Shown: one piece after another, positions 28,136 to 31,036 of the stretch
How the letters are laid out: each line of letters begins with the position of its first letter
How positions within the stretch are numbered: position 1 is the first letter of the stretch
Assembly (NCBI GenBank): GCA_023091735.1
Contig: JALKBU010000609.1
Location: 1-31,036 of the forward strand
Direction: 5' to 3'
DNA: 31,036 nt
Origin: Trichomonas tenax
Taxonomy: Eukaryota; Parabasalia; Trichomonadida; Trichomonadidae
Notes under the pieces: model-generated
Seen by the model: only the letters and a program-made list of their open reading frames with translations
Told to the model about the DNA's origin: nothing
The model's database searches: none
Position numbers and translations under genes: made by a program

Positions 28136-28486
28136 TTAGTTCTCCTTTGCGCGCTCTTGAAGTTGACTAACAGAAGCGAATTGGATCTTGTTGTCCTCCT
28201 GGAATTTGAGAATTTCCTTTTCCTTGAGCTGAATGTTTTGCTTGAATTGAGCAACGGCCTCCTTCAAGTTTTCAATCTGTTCTTTAAGTGTTGGTCGGAC
28301 TTCTCCGACTGTGCTCTGAACGAGAACTTCGCCAACGAGGCGGAAGGCCTTGCGCTCTGGCTCAAGATTAGCGATAGTTTCTAAAACACGCTCGTGCTGT
28401 TGAAGATCTAATTCGAGCTGGATCTCCTTAGCCTGGATTTCCTTCAATTCTTGCCTGAGGAGTGAAAAGCGCTCGCCAACTGACAT
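28136..28486 (-). CDS. PFDN2: Prefoldin subunit 2 (beta-type)
   Basis: Beta-class subunit of the hexameric prefoldin co-chaperone, which hands nascent actin and tubulin to the CCT chaperonin. The 116-aa product has two coiled-coil helices (about 5-45 and 75-110) linked by the beta hairpin with the class signature: ERKAFRLVGEVLVQSTVGEVRPTL corresponds to the human PFDN2 motif TRKCYRMVGGVLVERTVKEVLPAL. It is shorter than the human protein (154 aa) because both terminal extensions are trimmed. The start MSVGERFSLLRQEL is supported by the ATG and immediate upstream stop context. An AAAAGTGAC box lies 12-20 bp upstream in inverted orientation. Confidence 0.92.
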   Translation of the reverse strand: MSVGERFSLLRQELKEIQAKEIQLELDLQQHERVLETIANLEPERKAFRLVGEVLVQSTVGEVRPTLKEQIENLKEAVAQFKQNIQLKEKEILKFQEDNKIQFASVSQLQERAKEN

Positions 28487-29114
28487 TTATAAAAACTAAA
28501 AGTGACAGCTCTCCCTGCTACTTAGTGAAATCATCGAAGCAGTGCTGCAAATAGACCGACAAAACTATTCTATTTCTATATGCATGTATAAAGGTCCCAG
28601 ATTCTTTAATAATATTTAATAATACATCACATTAAACACTACCAGCAGAAATCAATATGATAAATATTTTCAAAAACCGAGTGTAAAGCTATTGCTGAGT
28701 TCTCATAAACTAAGCTCAAAATATTTTTTGAATTTGATAATATCTACATATAAGTCTTTCAACACTATAAAGAGTCTTTTGAGAAATAATGCTATGGAAA
28801 TTTGAGCGGTTTCTCTTATGCTAGAATTGATGTTACACAAAGTGATGTTTTTCATTTTGTGATTTTGTAATTTGTTGTTTTGGAATCAAAGAAGCATATA
28901 AATAGATACATTGCTTATCACAAAGATGCATAAAAGCAGGTAGTGGCAATATAAAAAATGAATTTTTGAATATCAAGTTGAAAATATCTTTTTTCTTGTT
29001 AGCAATAAAGCTCCTCACATGATGCTAGTGCTTGAAAACGATTATTTCATTTTTAAGACACAGTATTCGACAAAATTTCAATTCAATTAAAGTTAAAACA
29101 AACACTATTATTTA
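28487..29114. other. Intergenic region between prefoldin and golgin genes
   Basis: AAAAGTGAC at 28498-28506 is the prefoldin gene's putative promoter box (opposite sense). The rest is AT-rich with no gene; a 61-codon frame at 28833-29018 begins with GTG and is not credible. Confidence 0.5.
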
Positions 29115-30329
29115 TTAAAACCATTTCCATTTGGGGCGTTTTGACCAGGCTGATAATGCCTGTTTCACGTCTTGGTCACTGCAGCCGACAAAACTCAAAA
29201 TCGCAGGAATAAGAAGTTCTTTTGCTTTCTCGTCTTGACAGAAAAATTCCATCAACATCTTTTGTAGATAAGGAGAAGAAACATCTATCTTTGGTTCCTC
29301 GACTATCTCTATCTGAATAAATTCATGAGCATCCAAAAAAGAGCAATCAAGTTTAATTTTAGCTCGTGCGGCCTTATAGCCATCAATTACAGATTCTAAG
29401 TATTCTTTTTGAACCCTAAGCTCAGCAATTTCGATACTTTGCTCTGCTAATCTTTGCGACATGACTTCTTTTTCGATTGATTTTCCGGAATCTTTCCTTA
29501 ACGCGTCATTCAATGAGTTTTCGAGCTCCCTGCTCTGAGATACCGTATTTTCTAATTGTTGTGATAGTAATTCTAGTTTTCCGTTTAAAGATTTAACTTG
29601 TGCTTTGTATTCTTCGATCATTTGATCCTTTTTTGTTGTTTCCTTTTTCATTGTAATAATTTCCTTTGCAGCCTTGTTCAATTTGATCATTGCTCTCTGT
29701 TTTTCATTTTCTTCTTGCATTTTGGATTCCTCGGAGTGTTTTTGACTGTTTCTCAGGTAGTTAAGTTCTTTTTCTTTCTGTTCTACCTTTTCACTTTCAT
29801 TTTTAAGTTTCTGCTTCAATTCTTCTACGGTTTCTGTTAATTTTGTGATTTTAATTTGTTGCTCTCTTGTTTTATCTTCGTATTGTTCATTTTTCTGCTG
29901 TAGCTCCTTGAATACATCCTTGTACATATCATCATTTTTACTCAATTGTTCAACAACTGTTTCTTTCTCTGCTAATTGAGATTTTAGTTCTTCTATTGTC
30001 TGTATTCCAGCTTTATCATCAGACAACTGTGATTTTAGGACAGTCTTTTCGCTTAAAAGCTTCTTAAATCGATTTTCTAGTTTTTTATACGTTGTTTGGA
30101 TTTCATTTTTTATTTCGTTTGATTTTATCAATTGCTCTCTAAGCGACGCGACTTCGTTGTTGAGATTTGCGATGGTGCTATTCAAAGATGCGATTTCTTC
30201 TTGGTATTTACTAATCGATTCTTGATTCATTTCATATTTTGACATGTAATCTTTATATTTTGACATGTAATCTTTATAATATGATTTGTGAGTGTTGGTT
30301 AATTTTAGAAATGTAAATTCGTCATCCAT
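29115..30329 (-). CDS. GRIP-domain golgin-like coiled-coil protein
   Basis: Predicted trans-Golgi tether. The 404-aa product is coiled coil from about 30 to 325 and ends in a GRIP domain at about 350-395: PYLQKMLMEFFCQDEKAKELLIPAILSFVGCSDQDV, with the Tyr (354) at the position that in golgins contacts Arl1-GTP. GRIP domains recruit golgins to Golgi membranes through Arl1. A short duplicated unit, KDYMSKY twice, lies near the N-terminus and reflects a 21-bp tandem repeat at about 30238-30279. The first 13 bp of the frame lie inside a 180-bp repeat that also carries a recombinase relic, so the start codon at 30329 may be a recent addition; in-frame ATGs at MSKY and MNQES could be older starts. 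Confidence 0.8.
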   Translation of the reverse strand: MDDEFTFLKLTNTHKSYYKDYMSKYKDYMSKYEMNQESISKYQEEIASLNSTIANLNNEVASLREQLIKSNEIKNEIQTTYKKLENRFKKLLSEKTVLKSQLSDDKAGIQTIEELKSQLAEKETVVEQLSKNDDMYKDVFKELQQKNEQYEDKTREQQIKITKLTETVEELKQKLKNESEKVEQKEKELNYLRNSQKHSEESKMQEENEKQRAMIKLNKAAKEIITMKKETTKKDQMIEEYKAQVKSLNGKLELLSQQLENTVSQSRELENSLNDALRKDSGKSIEKEVMSQRLAEQSIEIAELRVQKEYLESVIDGYKAARAKIKLDCSFLDAHEFIQIEIVEEPKIDVSSPYLQKMLMEFFCQDEKAKELLIPAILSFVGCSDQDVKQALSAWSKRPKWKWF

Positions 30330-30496
30330 TCAAAATTGAAAATCAATTTCATTGCAATTTTTCTCCAAATTTCAATGAAAAAAATATTAGTATAGTAAAA
30401 ATTATAGTTTAAATTACATGTGCAATAATATTACCAGCTTCTTGAGTTGTTTTTGACAAATATCTCATAAAACAAACACTCTTCCAACGACCTATC
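30317..30496. repeat. Direct repeat, copy 2 (180 bp)
   Basis: Second copy of the unit at 25495-25674. It covers the golgin start codon region, the 79-bp gap, and the 3' end of the recombinase frame. Confidence 0.85.
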
Positions 30497-30717
30497 GATT
30501 TTATTGATGCAAGATCAATTCCTTGAGAATTTGCAGTCGTGGCTGCGCCACGACGGTTAGAATGAATGCTGTATGAAGCTGGATCGATTCCAATTGCAGA
30601 TAATGAGCTCTTGAGAAGTTTTTCATAATAAGTGTAACTGTGAGGAAAAACAGGCAGTTCAGGTGAAACTTCTATATGATTATACCATATATAAGGAGAA
30701 TGTGAGGCCCTTTGCAT
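30409..30717 (-). pseudogene. Truncated tyrosine recombinase (C-terminal half)
   Basis: The 102-codon frame encodes the C-terminal part of a tyrosine recombinase: HSNRRG (His52-x-x-Arg55, box II), GRWKS (Trp78 at the His/Trp position) and the nucleophile-type Tyr86 in MRYLSK. The first catalytic Arg and the whole N-terminal core-binding domain are absent; a TAA stop lies one codon before the first Met and the flanking 300 bp do not encode the missing part. It is therefore a relic of a mobile element (Crypton/DIRS-type or other eukaryotic YR family), not a working enzyme. HSNRRGAAT-type motifs are typical of eukaryotic YR elements. Confidence 0.75.
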
Positions 30718-31036
30718 TGCTTATGCGAAAATAGCATTAATATTCGTGGCCTGCATTTTAAATTTTGATGTTGTCAAAAATTTGAAATAAAAATAGTCAT
30801 TCTAATTTTGTCTGAAACTAAGATAAAAAACAAGCTACTAAATATAGATGATATATTGAAAAAGTAAGCATTTTTATAGACTATTTTGTTCAGAAAGTGA
30901 GTGTTTAACTGGGAAAATTTTTCCTTCTACGGTGTAGTCCCGCGACCTTCATAACTTTTTATCTGATCAATATTTTTTCGATTTGAAAGTACTTTCATGT
31001 ACATATTGATAGTTGTCTATCCAGTGGTATAAGTGG
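30718..31036. other. AT-rich end of window
   Basis: No coding or RNA signal. Translation of the strand continuing the recombinase gives early stops. Confidence 0.4.

Noticed and set aside
30717..31036. Possible N-terminal half of the recombinase
   Set aside because: A TAA stop lies one codon upstream of the first Met, and no frame further on shows a box I Arg motif.
1..31036. CRISPR array, bacterial operons or Shine-Dalgarno sites
   Set aside because: Gene content is plainly eukaryotic and no regularly spaced identical repeats with unique spacers are present.

Overview
The window looks like nuclear DNA of a unicellular eukaryote, most likely a trichomonad-type parabasalid, though I cannot name the species. 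Non-coding DNA is very AT-rich. Genes are almost all intronless and are read from both strands. Highly expressed-looking genes prefer CCA, ACA, AAG, CTC and GTC. Several stop codons sit inside TAAA, a trichomonad-like polyadenylation context. The gene set (legumain-type C13 protease, Arp2/3, coronin-7-like protein, BET-like bromodomain protein) fits. Against Trichomonas vaginalis itself, a consistent TCA+1-type initiator is missing before most starts, and the one candidate intron lacks the ACTAAC-type branch/3' motif.

Layout. From 0.3 to 4.3 kb: a secreted legumain-like cysteine peptidase, ribosomal protein eS26, a bromodomain-NET protein probably continued in a second exon, and the beta subunit of geranylgeranyltransferase I on the minus strand. 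From 4.3 to 6.25 kb there is a gene-free AT-rich stretch. From 6.25 to 9.95 kb: a small unknown protein divergent from an MCRS1-like SANT/FHA protein with only 29 bp between start codons, then ARPC4 and an acidic unknown protein. From 11.3 to 19.2 kb on the plus strand: a coronin-7/POD-1-like double-propeller protein, a three-pass membrane protein with a PGY-rich tail, and a WDR7/rabconnectin-3-beta-like protein. At 19.7 kb there is an unknown basic protein on the minus strand. From 20.1 to 24.7 kb lies a long non-coding region with degenerate repeats and a cluster of TGGGGA boxes. From 24.7 to 30.7 kb: a ubiquitin-like-domain protein, a coiled-coil protein, prefoldin subunit 2, a GRIP-domain golgin, and the truncated 3' end of a tyrosine recombinase gene. 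A 98% identical 180-bp copy of the recombinase tail lies 4.8 kb away.

Functional links: ARPC4 and the coronin-7-like protein (with an acidic, Trp-ending tail) both belong to branched-actin biology. The golgin, the coronin-7-like protein and the WDR7-like protein all point to Golgi/endomembrane traffic and vesicle acidification, and geranylgeranyltransferase I modifies small GTPases acting there. The bromodomain-NET and MCRS1-like proteins are chromatin factors. I see no operon logic.

Non-coding signals that stand out are a recurrent AAAAGTGAC box within about 100 bp of many start codons in either orientation, a roughly helically phased array of CAYGTAAA boxes next to paired Myb-like sites at 14.23-14.41 kb, palindromic versions of the same box elsewhere, and the recombinase-derived duplication whose edge coincides with the start codon of the golgin gene.
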